64,000 nucleotides of DNA from Fen-1258 sp964441505 (GCA_964441505.1 CAYTUV010000008.1:69120-133119), one strand, 5' to 3'. Shown: positions 16,451 to 25,330, counted from the stretch's first letter. The notes: generated from the sequence alone by a model not told the origin. Made by a program: numbers and translations.

Positions 16451-18102
16451 GATTGCTTCTTCAGTTTATTTGAAAGTTTTTTATAAAAGAAAAAAAAGAT
16501 TGTTACAATAGAAATGAAAGATGCGAAAAGCGGAAAGATCAATGGAAAGCGTGAGTAGATCGTAAGTCCATCCTGTACTACCACATCGCCAACGAGGACA
16601 TCTCTTGTAAAGAGTTTTGTTGATGAGATCGTCCTTCCAAGCGGATCAATTATGCAACTCACTCCGCCATTTGCACAACGAACTACAGATTTACGATTTT
16701 CCACCGCACGCAAGACTGAGATTTCTTTATGCTGATATGGTCCGCTGGAATGTCCGTACCAGCTGTCGTTAGTAACCACAACAATCAGATTGGCTCCTCT
16801 TTGAACAAAACCCGCAACGAAGTCGGGATAAATTGATTCGATGCAAACAACTCCACCGACTTTCAGCGGAAAATTTTTTGAGTCACTAATATTAAAAACG
16901 ATCTGATCCTTGCCAACATTCCAACTGGAGATGCCAACTTCCCATTTAATAAAATCGCCCAAGAAAGGTAATTGCTCTACAAAAGGAACGTGTTCACCGA
17001 ACGGAACAAGTTTTATCTTTCCATATTTCTGAACAGTTTGTGAATTTGGAGTGAAATGAAGGATTGAATTATATGAGGTATACAAAACTCCGCGTTTGGT
17101 TTCTTTTGCATCCTTCGGAGCTTCATTCTTATTGAAATAATAATTTACATCTGGCATACCTGTCATTAGATCAATATTTTTTGAATTGACAAATTGATGG
17201 AGGCGTGTTACTTCATAATCATAATTCCCTGAGAGGAAATAGACAGGTAAAGCGGATTCCGGCCAGACAATTAATTTTGCACCCTGATCTACAGCTCTTT
17301 CGGAAAGACTTAAATATTGATCGAGCTGTTCATTCAGATTTCCGGCTCTCCATTTGTCCCAAGGGTTCAGATCCGGTTGAACCAGCCCGACTTTTATTTT
17401 ATTCTTTGAAATTTCGAAGGTGTTTAGTCTAACGGTCCCGTAAATCAGTACAACAAAAAAGATTGCCAAAGATGCTGAGGCATACGCATTGTTAATTTTT
17501 CTCGTTACGCGTAAATCTCTTAATGAGAGATAGAGAAAAATATTTATGAAGAGAATGATAAGAGAAAGTCCGTAGGCTCCTACAACATCCGCTACCTGAA
17601 TAAAAGTATTGAAATAAGGCAGACAATTTCCGAGTGTAAGCCATGGGAAACGTGCATCGGTTAAACTGTAGAGATACTCAAAAGTCACCCAATAAAACGG
17701 GAAAAGAAATAGAGCAATCTTTTTACCGAATGTTTTTTTCGAAAAATGATAAAGCATTGGTACAATCAGGTAGAAGAAAGGATTGAAGAATAAAAGAGCG
17801 CCGCCGGAGATCATTAAAAATGTATCGGCTTCCTTCGTCCAACTGCCCACCCAGTATAAAGTGATTAGGTTGAAAAAGAAAAGTGCGAAATATGCAAACC
17901 TGTTGAGGGAAGCGAGCGTCTCTCTTTTCTCCATCACATAGAAAAATGGAATAAAAGCAAAAAAACTTAAGAACGGCAGCGGAACTGGCGGATATGATAA
18001 ACCCAATAACACACCGCTCAAAATTCCCAGCAGCAGATCTTTCTTGCGCTCTCTTTTCTGCTCAACTGTTAATTCAACTCTATATTTATTAAAAAATTTC
18101 AT
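16447..18102 (-). CDS. lnt: Apolipoprotein N-acyltransferase
   Basis: Adds the third acyl chain to the N-terminal cysteine of lipoproteins in the inner membrane. The 551-aa protein has six to seven N-terminal membrane helices (about 25-230), a periplasmic nitrilase domain (about 245-510) and a C-terminal helix (about 518-540). Nitrilase triad residues are the Glu in VWPESALPVYF, a Lys in GKIKLVPFGEHVPF and the Cys in GGVVCIESIYPDF (about residue 419). It overlaps dedA by 4 nt upstream and ltaE by 4 nt downstream. The lipoprotein at 51072 is one possible substrate. Confidence 0.93.
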   Translation of the reverse strand: MKFFNKYRVELTVEQKRERKKDLLLGILSGVLLGLSYPPVPLPFLSFFAFIPFFYVMEKRETLASLNRFAYFALFFFNLITLYWVGSWTKEADTFLMISGGALLFFNPFFYLIVPMLYHFSKKTFGKKIALFLFPFYWVTFEYLYSLTDARFPWLTLGNCLPYFNTFIQVADVVGAYGLSLIILFINIFLYLSLRDLRVTRKINNAYASASLAIFFVVLIYGTVRLNTFEISKNKIKVGLVQPDLNPWDKWRAGNLNEQLDQYLSLSERAVDQGAKLIVWPESALPVYFLSGNYDYEVTRLHQFVNSKNIDLMTGMPDVNYYFNKNEAPKDAKETKRGVLYTSYNSILHFTPNSQTVQKYGKIKLVPFGEHVPFVEQLPFLGDFIKWEVGISSWNVGKDQIVFNISDSKNFPLKVGGVVCIESIYPDFVAGFVQRGANLIVVVTNDSWYGHSSGPYQHKEISVLRAVENRKSVVRCANGGVSCIIDPLGRTISSTKLFTRDVLVGDVVVQDGLTIYSRFPLIFPLFASFISIVTIFFFFYKKLSNKLKKQS

Positions 18103-18707
18103 TTACTCTTTCTCTTCTTCATCCAAAATTTTATAAGAAAGAAAGCCAGGATTAAGGCTGTTAATATTAATATTACTTGTGAATACCGGGAAAGATAGGA
18201 ATCGACAAGCTCCAGATTCTCTCCTAATTTGATACCGAGAAAAATCAGTAATGCATTCCAGAAGAATGAACTGACTGCGGCATAAACAAAAGTACGGACA
18301 GGTTTAAGACGATGAACACCGGAGAAAAAACTAACTACTGCACGCGTTCCCGGAAGGAATCTGTTTATCAAAATAATATTGTAGCCATACTTGTGGAAAA
18401 ATACGTCTGCCTTGTTGAGAGATTCTTCCTTTATAAATCTGAATTTGCCTCTGCGCAATATTTTTTCACCAAAAAATTCACCGATTAAATACATTACAAT
18501 AAAACCTACTCCGCTGCCTATACTCGTTATTAATAGTATTGGTGCAAATCCCAGAGTTGACTTCGCAATCAGTGTTGCGACGAAAAGAACAACAAAATCA
18601 CTTGGTGACGGAGGAATAATATTTTCTATAAATGCAAAGAAGAAGAGCACAATGTAAATAAGAGTTGGATCCAGTGTACCGATATACGAGATTATCTGTT
18701 CAAGCAT
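18099..18707 (-). CDS. DedA family membrane protein
   Basis: Polytopic membrane protein of 202 aa, usual DedA length. The ENIIPPSPSD motif with FVVLFVATL near the N-terminus, the FFGEKILRRGKF segment and RFLPGTRAVVSFFSG are typical of DedA/SNARE-associated proteins, now linked to undecaprenyl-phosphate and phospholipid flipping. Which lipid this member moves cannot be read from sequence. It overlaps lnt by 4 nt and ispF by 1 nt, inside a run of envelope and isoprenoid genes, which fits a role in carrier-lipid handling. Confidence 0.9.
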   Translation of the reverse strand: MLEQIISYIGTLDPTLIYIVLFFFAFIENIIPPSPSDFVVLFVATLIAKSTLGFAPILLITSIGSGVGFIVMYLIGEFFGEKILRRGKFRFIKEESLNKADVFFHKYGYNIILINRFLPGTRAVVSFFSGVHRLKPVRTFVYAAVSSFFWNALLIFLGIKLGENLELVDSYLSRYSQVILILTALILAFFLIKFWMKKRKSK

Positions 18708-19198
18708 TATTTCTCTTTTTTATTAAGAAGGACAACTGCATGAGCGGCGCATCCTTCTTCCCGACCGATATAACCAAGATTCTCAGAAGTTGTCGCTTTG
18801 ACAGAGACATGATCGACATTTACATCTAAAATTGTGGCTATAGTTTTTCTCATCTCAGGTATGAACGTCGAAATTTTAGGCTTTTCTAAAAGTATTGTAG
18901 AATCGATATTTCCTATCTCGTAATGAAAATCATTCATGAGATACCGGACTTTATCCAGTAATATTTTGCTGTCGGCATCCTTGTATTTCGGATCGTTATC
19001 AGGGAAGTGTTTTCCGATGTCACCTAGAGCAAGCGCACCAAGAATCGCATCACAGATTGCGTGAATTAGAACATCCGCATCAGAATGACCAAGTAAACCT
19101 TTCTCGTGAGGAATTTCGATACCTCCCAGAATAAATTTCCTGTTGGAGGCAAAGGCATGTACATCATAACCGAAACCAATTTTAATTTTTGAGTTCAA
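18707..19198 (-). CDS. ispF: 2-C-methyl-D-erythritol 2,4-cyclodiphosphate synthase
   Basis: Fifth step of the MEP pathway, making the cyclodiphosphate precursor of isoprenoids. The 163-aa protein carries GFGYDVHAF (8-16, zinc-binding Asp/His), LLGHSDADVLIHAICDAILG (about 35-54) and TTSENLGYIGREEG near the C-terminus, all diagnostic. It overlaps the acylphosphatase by 4 nt. Shows that this organism uses the non-mevalonate route; ispD is not next to it as it often is. Confidence 0.96.
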   Translation of the reverse strand: MNSKIKIGFGYDVHAFASNRKFILGGIEIPHEKGLLGHSDADVLIHAICDAILGALALGDIGKHFPDNDPKYKDADSKILLDKVRYLMNDFHYEIGNIDSTILLEKPKISTFIPEMRKTIATILDVNVDHVSVKATTSENLGYIGREEGCAAHAVVLLNKKEK

Positions 19199-19467
19199 TA
19201 CCTAACCTCGAATTGTGTGAATTCGTTTTTAGACTCACTCCACTTGATGGAAGCGTTTTTCACATGGGCGTGAAGCGGACCAATTTTAATTTTATCGTAA
19301 AAGTCCTCTATGATTGCGCGTTCTCCTTCTACAACAGTGTAAACTTCCCCGCTGAATATATTTTTCGTATAACCCCTCAATCCAAGTTCTTCGGCACGTC
19401 TCACAACAAAATATCGAAAACCAACTCCCTGGACTAAGCCATTTACCAATATTTCAGCTCTCTTCAT
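19195..19467 (-). CDS. acyP: Acylphosphatase
   Basis: Hydrolyses acyl phosphates such as carbamoyl- or acetyl-phosphate. From ATG 19467 the protein is 90 aa, standard for the family, and opens KRAEILVNGLVQGVGFRYFV with the catalytic Arg of VGFR; the catalytic Asn of the TKNIFSGEV segment is present. A longer in-frame extension to 19533 is possible but lies inside the EamA gene and is unlike the family. Overlaps eamA by 14 nt and ispF by 4 nt. Confidence 0.92.
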   Translation of the reverse strand: MKRAEILVNGLVQGVGFRYFVVRRAEELGLRGYTKNIFSGEVYTVVEGERAIIEDFYDKIKIGPLHAHVKNASIKWSESKNEFTQFEVRY

Positions 19468-20428
19468 TTTTTGTTTGTACTTCCAAATATTCATTCTTCT
19501 GCATGAAGAATGAGTCGAAAACTTCAGATACAATTAAACCGAGAAAGATCAGAGTGCAACCAACTAAACCAAAGTTAGTGATTTTCTCGCTGAGTATAAA
19601 GAATGCGAAGATCGCGGCAAAGACAGGTTCGAACGAATATATAATACCTGCCTTAGTTGGACTTACAACTTTCTGATACTTTGTCTGTAGTGCAAAATTA
19701 ACTAACGTTGCCAGAAGTGCGGTGTATAAAATTCCGATAATAAGATTTCCTGAAAGTGAAAATCTGAGCTGTTCAATAGATGAGAAAGAAAAGATCAGAG
19801 AAAAGAAAAAATTCAATACTGCCACCGTTACCAGTTGAAAAAAGAGGAGGTTCCAGAATTCATACTTTGGAGAAATTATATCCATGTATACAATATGAAG
19901 AGCGAAGAATACTGCACACAGGAGTGTTAGCCAGTCGCCAATGTTAAAATCATTTCCAAGATTGTAAAAGAAATCAAAAATTGAATTACCGCCGCTTGAT
20001 AAAAACACAACTCCAAGAAAGACAAGGGCCGTGCCTATAAGCGCACCCCTCGTTGGTATCTTCTTCTCAATTATTGTTTGAAACACCGGAATCATCACAA
20101 CAAGTGAACCCGTCAAAAATCCTGATTTTAATGCGGATGTGAATTTTAGTCCAGCAGTTTGCGTTAGAAATCCTAGAAAGAGCCAAATACCCAATAACGC
20201 ACCGGGAAGAATAATTTTTTTATCAATTTTAATTTTTTTGAAATACAAAACTAAATACAGAACGAAAGCGGCAATACCAAATCTCAATCCAACGAAAAGC
20301 AATGTTGAGATATCATTAAGAGATTCTTTAACAATGACAAATGTTCCTCCCCAAATAATTGTCATCAAAAGAAGTGCGGCTTCGCCAGTAAACTTACCCG
20401 GGGATTTTAACGCAGGTTTATTCATCAT
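19454..20428 (-). CDS. EamA/DMT family transporter
   Basis: Ten-helix drug/metabolite transporter superfamily permease, 324 aa, with two EamA repeats (about 15-150 and 170-305). TMIIWGGTFVIVKESL at the first helix and SFEPVFAAIFAFFIL in the second repeat are typical. The cytoplasmic tail is charged. Substrate unknown; family members export amino acids, nucleotides or drugs. It starts inside the end of era (11-nt overlap) and runs into acyP. Confidence 0.88.
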   Translation of the reverse strand: MMNKPALKSPGKFTGEAALLLMTIIWGGTFVIVKESLNDISTLLFVGLRFGIAAFVLYLVLYFKKIKIDKKIILPGALLGIWLFLGFLTQTAGLKFTSALKSGFLTGSLVVMIPVFQTIIEKKIPTRGALIGTALVFLGVVFLSSGGNSIFDFFYNLGNDFNIGDWLTLLCAVFFALHIVYMDIISPKYEFWNLLFFQLVTVAVLNFFFSLIFSFSSIEQLRFSLSGNLIIGILYTALLATLVNFALQTKYQKVVSPTKAGIIYSFEPVFAAIFAFFILSEKITNFGLVGCTLIFLGLIVSEVFDSFFMQKNEYLEVQTKNEES

Positions 20429-21326
20429 CCTTTTTGTAGCCGAAACTTTTTAACATGGTTGGATTTGAACGCCACTTCTCGCGAACTTTAACACGGAGTT
20501 CAAGATAAACTTCGTGTTGTAAAAATTTCTCAATGTCCTCGCGGGATTGCTGTCCTAATCTTTTAATGGCATCCCCTTTTGTCCCAAGAATGATCGGCTT
20601 CTGAGTTTCTTTCTCGACAACTATTTCGGCACTGATATAGTCTTTGGCATTTTCGCGTTCTTTGAATTCCGCAATTATAACTTCTGTGCTGTAAGGAATT
20701 TCATCGCGGTAAAGTTCAAAAACTTTTTCCCTTATGATCTCGGAAACAAAGAACCGTTCATTTTCATCGCTCAATTGATCCTCCGGAAAATACTTCGGAT
20801 GTTCCGGCAGGAATTCAAGAATGGCTTCCGTTGCTGAAGAAAGATTAAAGCCCTCCGTAGCCGAGATAGGGATTATCTTCTCAAAAATATTTTTTGCGGA
20901 AAGATCCTTGATAAGAGTCTCAACCAAATTTTGATTCGATAAATCGATCTTGTTGATAAGTAGAATTTTTATAGTCTGTGCTTCATTAAGAATTTTGGCT
21001 ACGCGTTCATCGTTAAGTGTCAGCGAACCGTTTGGATCAGCACTAATATCAATTATGAAGAGGACAAGTTCTGAATCTTTCACAGATTGGAAGACATAAT
21101 CAAGCATACGTTCCTGCAAAAGATATTCAGGATTGAGTATGCCGGGAGTATCTTGAAAGATAATCTGGTAATCTTCCGTAGAAAGAATTCCTAAAATTTT
21201 TTTGCGCGTTGTTTGAGGTTTGCTTGTAGTGATAGAAAGTTTTTTACCAATAAGAGCGTTCATCAAAGTGGATTTACCAACATTGGGCTTCCCTATTATT
21301 GAGACAAATCCGGATTTATGTGACAT
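20418..21326 (-). CDS. era: GTPase Era
   Basis: Essential GTPase that binds the 3' end of 16S rRNA during 30S assembly. The 302-aa protein has G1 GKPNVGKSTLMN (12-23), G3 DTPG (about 59-62), G4 NKID and a C-terminal KH domain (about 205-290, with GTKGDAIKRLGQQSREDIE). Length is normal. First gene of the era-eamA-acyP-ispF-dedA-lnt-ltaE series, in which each gene overlaps the next by 1-14 nt. Confidence 0.96.
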   Translation of the reverse strand: MSHKSGFVSIIGKPNVGKSTLMNALIGKKLSITTSKPQTTRKKILGILSTEDYQIIFQDTPGILNPEYLLQERMLDYVFQSVKDSELVLFIIDISADPNGSLTLNDERVAKILNEAQTIKILLINKIDLSNQNLVETLIKDLSAKNIFEKIIPISATEGFNLSSATEAILEFLPEHPKYFPEDQLSDENERFFVSEIIREKVFELYRDEIPYSTEVIIAEFKERENAKDYISAEIVVEKETQKPIILGTKGDAIKRLGQQSREDIEKFLQHEVYLELRVKVREKWRSNPTMLKSFGYKKDDE

Positions 21327-21402
21327 GGTTATTCTTTGTTATTGTGAATGCGAAAATATTGAAAGTATCGATGATACGCTAATTGAAGAAACTCGTAGAG
21401 AC

Positions 21403-21483
21403 TATCTTTGTAGAGACTCGACCTGCCTACCGCAGGCAGGTTTATCGAGTCTCATTAAAAAGCGAGACTTCATAAATGAAGTC
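21403..21483. repeat. Nested palindromic intergenic repeat with CCTGCC...GGCAGG core
   Basis: GAGACTCGA, then CCTGCCTACCGCAGGCAGG, then TCGAGTCTC form a nested hairpin at 21413-21453, followed by GACTTCATAAATGAAGTC at 21465-21482. The core word GCCTGCCTACCGCA recurs at 63929-63941. Fills the gap between era and the anti-sigma gene. Confidence 0.7.
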
Positions 21484-21493
21484 TTTACAAATA

Positions 21494-22024
21494 TTAATGT
21501 GAAATGCTGTTTAATTTTTTTGTGAAATTTTTGTGGGCTTCAAATGTAAAATATGCACCTACCAGGAGAATGAGTGAAAAAACGGAAATTATCAGCATCA
21601 CATTAGGATCTGCGAATATATGTTGAAGTGCAGTTAAATTTTTTCCCATCAAATCTTTCAATCTTTCGGCGTAAGGAGTTATTGCAGATGGGCCGCTTGA
21701 TTTCTCTTCGGAACGAAATGCAGCGATGAGAGCAGCTAACACACCAATTGAGAAAATCGAAGTTATAGAGATGAAGAAGTAATTAACTTTTGGCTTTACT
21801 GCACTCTTTGTTAAGGCTATAGCTTTCATCACCTTATCTGTAAAATTCACCGATGTCTGTTCGACTTCTATTTGACGCAAAGAATTATCAACCATGCGTA
21901 ATGCCCGGAGGCGTGCGAGTGCAAAGCCATCTTTTTCTAATTCATTCTGAACGTTCTTGAGCTCATATGAATCAAGTTCACCATCGATATACTTATTCAA
22001 TATTTCATCTGTTAATTTGCTCAT
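21494..22024 (-). CDS. Membrane-bound anti-sigma factor
   Basis: A 176-aa protein partner of the ECF sigma gene. The cytoplasmic N-terminus (1-80) begins LTDEILNKYIDGELDSYELK, the typical ZAS-like anti-sigma helix pattern, but lacks the zinc-binding HxxxCxxC. Two membrane segments follow (about 88-106 and 143-161), with a 36-residue loop between. It overlaps the sigma gene by 4 nt. It would hold the sigma factor at the inner membrane until an envelope signal is sensed (inference from the arrangement). Confidence 0.8.
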   Translation of the reverse strand: MSKLTDEILNKYIDGELDSYELKNVQNELEKDGFALARLRALRMVDNSLRQIEVEQTSVNFTDKVMKAIALTKSAVKPKVNYFFISITSIFSIGVLAALIAAFRSEEKSSGPSAITPYAERLKDLMGKNLTALQHIFADPNVMLIISVFSLILLVGAYFTFEAHKNFTKKLNSISH

Positions 22025-22587
22025 AGCATTTCCTCCTGATAGTTATGCTTTAGAAGTAGATCCTTCAAAGCATTACGCGAACGGTGTAATAAAACTTTTG
22101 TATTGACTAATGAAGTTCCCATAACCTGACTGATTTCATTGAGTGACATACCATCCATATAAAACAGAATTACAACTAAAGCGCCGCGAACCGGCAGCTT
22201 ATTTACTAATTTCAGAATATACTGCCGCGAATTATCGGCCGTACTGTACACTTCATTATCGTGACTGGCAAGATCAAATTCTCCATCAATAGAGCTCATC
22301 TGCTGTTCGATTTTCCTCTTTTGCGAGGAGATGACTGTAAGACCTGTATTGTAAACAATTCTATAGAACCAGGTTGAAAACTGTGAATCTCTTCGAAAAT
22401 TTTTAAGAGAGTTGTACGCTTTTAAAAAACTGTCCTGAAGTGCCTCTTCTGCATCCATCTCATTTTTTAATAAACGCCTTAAAAGCGAGAATGCTCTATC
22501 TTTATATCTATTGATCAATAGAGAGTAATCGGAAACATTGCCTCTGTTGATTGAATCGATTATTTCTATGTCACTTAGGTGTTTCAT
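22021..22587 (-). CDS. ECF-type RNA polymerase sigma factor
   Basis: Extracytoplasmic-function sigma-70 family factor, 188 aa. Region 2 (about 20-90) contains YKDRAFSLLRRLLKNEMDAEEALQDSFLKAY and FSTWFYRIVYNTG; region 4 (about 130-182) has LNEISQVMGTSLVNTKVLLHRSR as its HTH. An ECF promoter motif lies 11 nt upstream, giving a transcript that begins very near the ATG; no ribosome site is seen, so translation may be leaderless. It overlaps the anti-sigma gene by 4 nt and probably regulates itself and the divergent gene at 22798. Confidence 0.92.
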   Translation of the reverse strand: MKHLSDIEIIDSINRGNVSDYSLLINRYKDRAFSLLRRLLKNEMDAEEALQDSFLKAYNSLKNFRRDSQFSTWFYRIVYNTGLTVISSQKRKIEQQMSSIDGEFDLASHDNEVYSTADNSRQYILKLVNKLPVRGALVVILFYMDGMSLNEISQVMGTSLVNTKVLLHRSRNALKDLLLKHNYQEEML

Positions 22588-22597
22588 TACAGCATTA

Positions 22598-22624
22598 GAC
22601 CTAATAATTCAAAATAAGGTTACA
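22598..22624 (-). promoter_or_regulatory. ECF sigma-dependent promoter of the sigma/anti-sigma operon
   Basis: On the minus strand TGTAACC (22624-22618), 17 nt, then GTC (22600-22598) followed by TAATG. The same -35/-10 words with the same spacing occur upstream of the divergent gene. The predicted start of transcription is within a few nt of the ATG at 22587. Confidence 0.65.
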
Positions 22625-22643
22625 ACTGCCGGAAAAAATTTTA

Positions 22644-22671
22644 TGTAACCTTTTGAACATGCCGGATAGTC
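22644..22671 (+). promoter_or_regulatory. Possible second ECF-type promoter toward 22798
   Basis: TGTAACC, 18 nt, GTCC on the plus strand. The spacing is one nt longer than the other two copies, so it may be weaker or a decoy. Confidence 0.4.
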
Positions 22672-22740
22672 CAAAGAAGTGAACGGAATAAATCTGTTGG
22701 CAAGATAACTGAATATGAGTTAAAGAAAAATAAAATTGAT

Positions 22741-22767
22741 TGTAACCTTTATATGATAGTTTCAGTC
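22741..22767 (+). promoter_or_regulatory. ECF sigma-dependent promoter of the 22798 gene
   Basis: TGTAACC (22741-22747), 17 nt, GTC (22765-22767) followed by ATAAG. It lies 30 nt before the ATG, leaving room for the AAAGGAG ribosome site, and mirrors the promoter of the sigma operon. Confidence 0.65.
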
Positions 22768-22797
22768 ATAAGTATCAAATAACCAAAGGAGAATAAA

Positions 22798-23184
22798 ATG
22801 GAAGAGTTAATACCCATAATCATGTTTTTAGTAACCGGACTGGTAATAGTAACATACATTTATTTCCGTTCGAAAGAAAAACAGATGATGATCGAAAAAG
22901 GATTATCTATTGAACAAATGATGGAACTCCTAAGAACCAAGCGCGATCCTTATCTAATGCTCAAACTTGGAATCATCATACTATTTGTTGGACTTGGAAT
23001 AGGACTCGGATTTCTATTTCAGCAATGGACCGGTTATAATGTCCAGTACGGAAGCGGGGCAGATAAATGGACAGATCATGATGTACAAGGTGAATGGATG
23101 GGATTCTGGGTTGTTGCAATGACCGGTTTAGGATTTATAATAGCATTTTTAGCAACAAGAAAATTGAAAAACGGAAGCAATTGA
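22798..23184 (+). CDS. Small membrane protein, likely ECF sigma regulon member (DUF6249-like)
   Basis: A 128-aa protein with three hydrophobic segments: residues 5-23, 56-77 and 101-120. A cytoplasmic stretch RSKEKQMMIEKGLSIEQMMELLRTKRDP after the first helix, with the 'MIEKGLS' wording, resembles DUF6249-type membrane proteins often found beside ECF sigma factors. AAAGGAG precedes the ATG. Divergent from the sigma gene and with a matching promoter, so it is probably the main target. Function unknown. Confidence 0.72.
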   Translation: MEELIPIIMFLVTGLVIVTYIYFRSKEKQMMIEKGLSIEQMMELLRTKRDPYLMLKLGIIILFVGLGIGLGFLFQQWTGYNVQYGSGADKWTDHDVQGEWMGFWVVAMTGLGFIIAFLATRKLKNGSN

Positions 23185-23255
23185 TTAAAACAATGAACGG
23201 AGTAAAGGGTTTCAATGCAATCGTTGAGATACTTCGCTCCGCTCTGCATTATAGA

Positions 23256-24206
23256 TTATGCTAATTCGTTCTCTTCAAGCCAGTGTTGAGAATCAATGGC
23301 AGCCATGCATCCACTACCCGCAGCAGTTATAGCCTGACGATATTTCTTATCAGCAACATCACCTGCAGCAAATACACCTTCAATGTTGGTATGAGTTGAA
23401 CCGGGATGAACCAATAGATATCCTGTTTCATCCATATCAAGTATTCCTTTGAAAAGCGATGTATTGGGCTGATGACCGATGGCCATAAAAATTCCATCTG
23501 CCGCTACTTCCCATGTTGAACCGTCTTTCGTATTTTGAAGAAGGGCTCCGGTTACCGATTTCCTTCCATTTTCATCTTTACCAATAACCTCTTTTATAAC
23601 TGCGTTGGTAATGAATTTCACTTTTGGATTCTTCTTTGCTCGCTCGATCATAATTTTTGATGCTCGGAACTCATCCCTTCTATGAACCAATGTTACTTCT
23701 GAAGCAAATTTTGTTAAATAAGAAGCTTCTTCAAATGCAGTATCTCCCCCGCCTACTACCAGCACTTTCAATCCCTTAAAAAAGAATCCGTCGCATGTTG
23801 CACACGCGGATACTCCGTAACCCATAAATTTCTTTTCACTATCAATGTTCAGAAGTTTTGCAGAAGCACCGGTGGATATGATAACTGAATCTGCTGTAAA
23901 AATTTCATTTTCTGCTTTGACCACAAATGGACGCTTAGAGAAATCAATTTCTGTCACATTTTTGAAAAAACACTGCGCACCAAATCGTTGAACCTGTTTA
24001 CGCATTACATCCATCAATTCCGGACCCTGAATTCCATGTTCGAAACCGGGAAAATTTTCAACTTCTGTTGTTATTGTCAATTGACCTCCAGGCTGCATAC
24101 CTTCGAATACAATCGGATTAAGATTTGCACGTGACGTATATAACGCTGCGGTTAATCCCGCCGGACCTGATCCAATAATTATCACTTTGTGATGATTCTC
24201 TGACAT
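23256..24206 (-). CDS. trxB: Thioredoxin-disulfide reductase
   Basis: NADPH-dependent reduction of thioredoxin. The 316-aa flavoprotein has the FAD motif IIGSGPAGLTAA (10-21), the redox pair CATC (Cys135, Cys138), the NADPH motif VVGGGDTAFEEA and the C-terminal FAD segment VFAAGDVADKKYRQAITAAG. Length is normal. The ATG has a weak GGAGATAA upstream. It could serve the bacilliredoxin or the thioredoxin pool. Gap 23185-23255 holds only an imperfect inverted repeat (CGGAGT... TTCGCTCCG). Confidence 0.95.
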   Translation of the reverse strand: MSENHHKVIIIGSGPAGLTAALYTSRANLNPIVFEGMQPGGQLTITTEVENFPGFEHGIQGPELMDVMRKQVQRFGAQCFFKNVTEIDFSKRPFVVKAENEIFTADSVIISTGASAKLLNIDSEKKFMGYGVSACATCDGFFFKGLKVLVVGGGDTAFEEASYLTKFASEVTLVHRRDEFRASKIMIERAKKNPKVKFITNAVIKEVIGKDENGRKSVTGALLQNTKDGSTWEVAADGIFMAIGHQPNTSLFKGILDMDETGYLLVHPGSTHTNIEGVFAAGDVADKKYRQAITAAGSGCMAAIDSQHWLEENELA

Positions 24207-24293
24207 TGGTTATCTCCAAAATTTATCTGAACAAAATTACCTAAACGGATTGAAACTTAATAATAGATTAGATGGAAATATTTTGGATTGGAT

Positions 24294-25256
24294 TCACTTC
24301 TCTGCGTCTCTGTGTCTCTGCGGTGAAAGATAGTTCGCATTTCTTTTCAACCCCCACAACTTAGTCCGTTTGATCGGACTCGTTTCAAATCTCTGCTTAA
24401 AATCATCGGGCGTCATTTTAAAAACATCTTCAAAAAATATTTCTTTATTTCCCATTGGTTCAAAATCCTTTTCTCGTGTGGGCAAACTAAATTTGTAATT
24501 CCAGGGACAAACATCCTGACACACATCGCAGCCGAAGAGCCAGTTATCAAATTGATCTTTAAACCCATCTGGAATTTCATCTTTATTCTCTATTGTTAAA
24601 AACGAGATACATTTGTTTGCATCGACAGCATACTCGTTTACAATTGCTTTTGTGGGACAGGCATCTATACATGCCGTGCAGGAACCGCAGAAATCCGCGA
24701 TTGGTTCTCCGTATACAAAATCGTAATTGGTTATTATAGTTGCGAAAAATACCCAGCTTCCAATTTCGCGAGTAATAATATTTGTATGTTTTCCCATCCA
24801 TCCAATACCCGCACGTGCAGCCCAAACTTTATCCATTACTGGACCGGTGTCAACATAACTCAGACACTTGAACGCCGGATCGATTTTTTGCAGTTCCTCT
24901 TCAAGCAGTTCGAGTTTTTCCCAGATGATAAGATGATAATCTTTTCCCCATGCATAGCGCGAAACCTTGCCCTGCTTATGTGAAGAAGAATTGTCAATTT
25001 TATCTAAGTGGTGGTGATCTGTATAGTAATTCATTGCTAGAGAAATCACACTGCTGGCGTTTGGTAAAACATTTTTTACATCTGCGCGTTTTTCGATGTT
25101 GCGGTTCATATACTCCATTGAGGCGTGATAACCGAGCCTGAGCCAATCATTCAGTCGTCCGACTTCATTCTTGAGGATATCTGCTCGTGCAAATCCTATC
25201 AAATCAAAACCAAGCTCTTTCGCTTTTTCAATCACTATTTGATTATTTAATATCAT
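24294..25256 (-). CDS. queG: Epoxyqueuosine reductase
   Basis: Last step of queuosine biosynthesis on tRNA, cobalamin-dependent. The 320-aa protein has the N-terminal KAKELGFDLIGFARAD segment, the YxDTGPVMDK active-site region (about 133-142, catalytic Asp), and two [4Fe-4S] sites, CGSCTACIDACP and CDVCQDVCPWN (about 190-247). The last ten residues, SPQRHRDAEK, are encoded by a widespread intergenic repeat and are not part of the family. It lies in the minus-strand series after trxB but with a gap of 87 nt. Family is certain. Confidence 0.94.
   Translation of the reverse strand: MILNNQIVIEKAKELGFDLIGFARADILKNEVGRLNDWLRLGYHASMEYMNRNIEKRADVKNVLPNASSVISLAMNYYTDHHHLDKIDNSSSHKQGKVSRYAWGKDYHLIIWEKLELLEEELQKIDPAFKCLSYVDTGPVMDKVWAARAGIGWMGKHTNIITREIGSWVFFATIITNYDFVYGEPIADFCGSCTACIDACPTKAIVNEYAVDANKCISFLTIENKDEIPDGFKDQFDNWLFGCDVCQDVCPWNYKFSLPTREKDFEPMGNKEIFFEDVFKMTPDDFKQRFETSPIKRTKLWGLKRNANYLSPQRHRDAEK
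24297..24330. repeat. CACAGAGACGCAGAGA repeat forming the 3' end of queG
   Basis: On the minus strand the repeat reads CACCGCAGAGACACAGAGAC GCAGAG, a word found between genes in many bacterial genomes (general knowledge). It encodes the extra C-terminal residues of QueG. Confidence 0.5.
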
Positions 25257-25330
25257 TCAGAGTATAAAAGTTTTGGAATTAATATAACTCTACATCAAGG
25301 AGCTTCTTTATTTTTTCTTTTCTTCTTACC

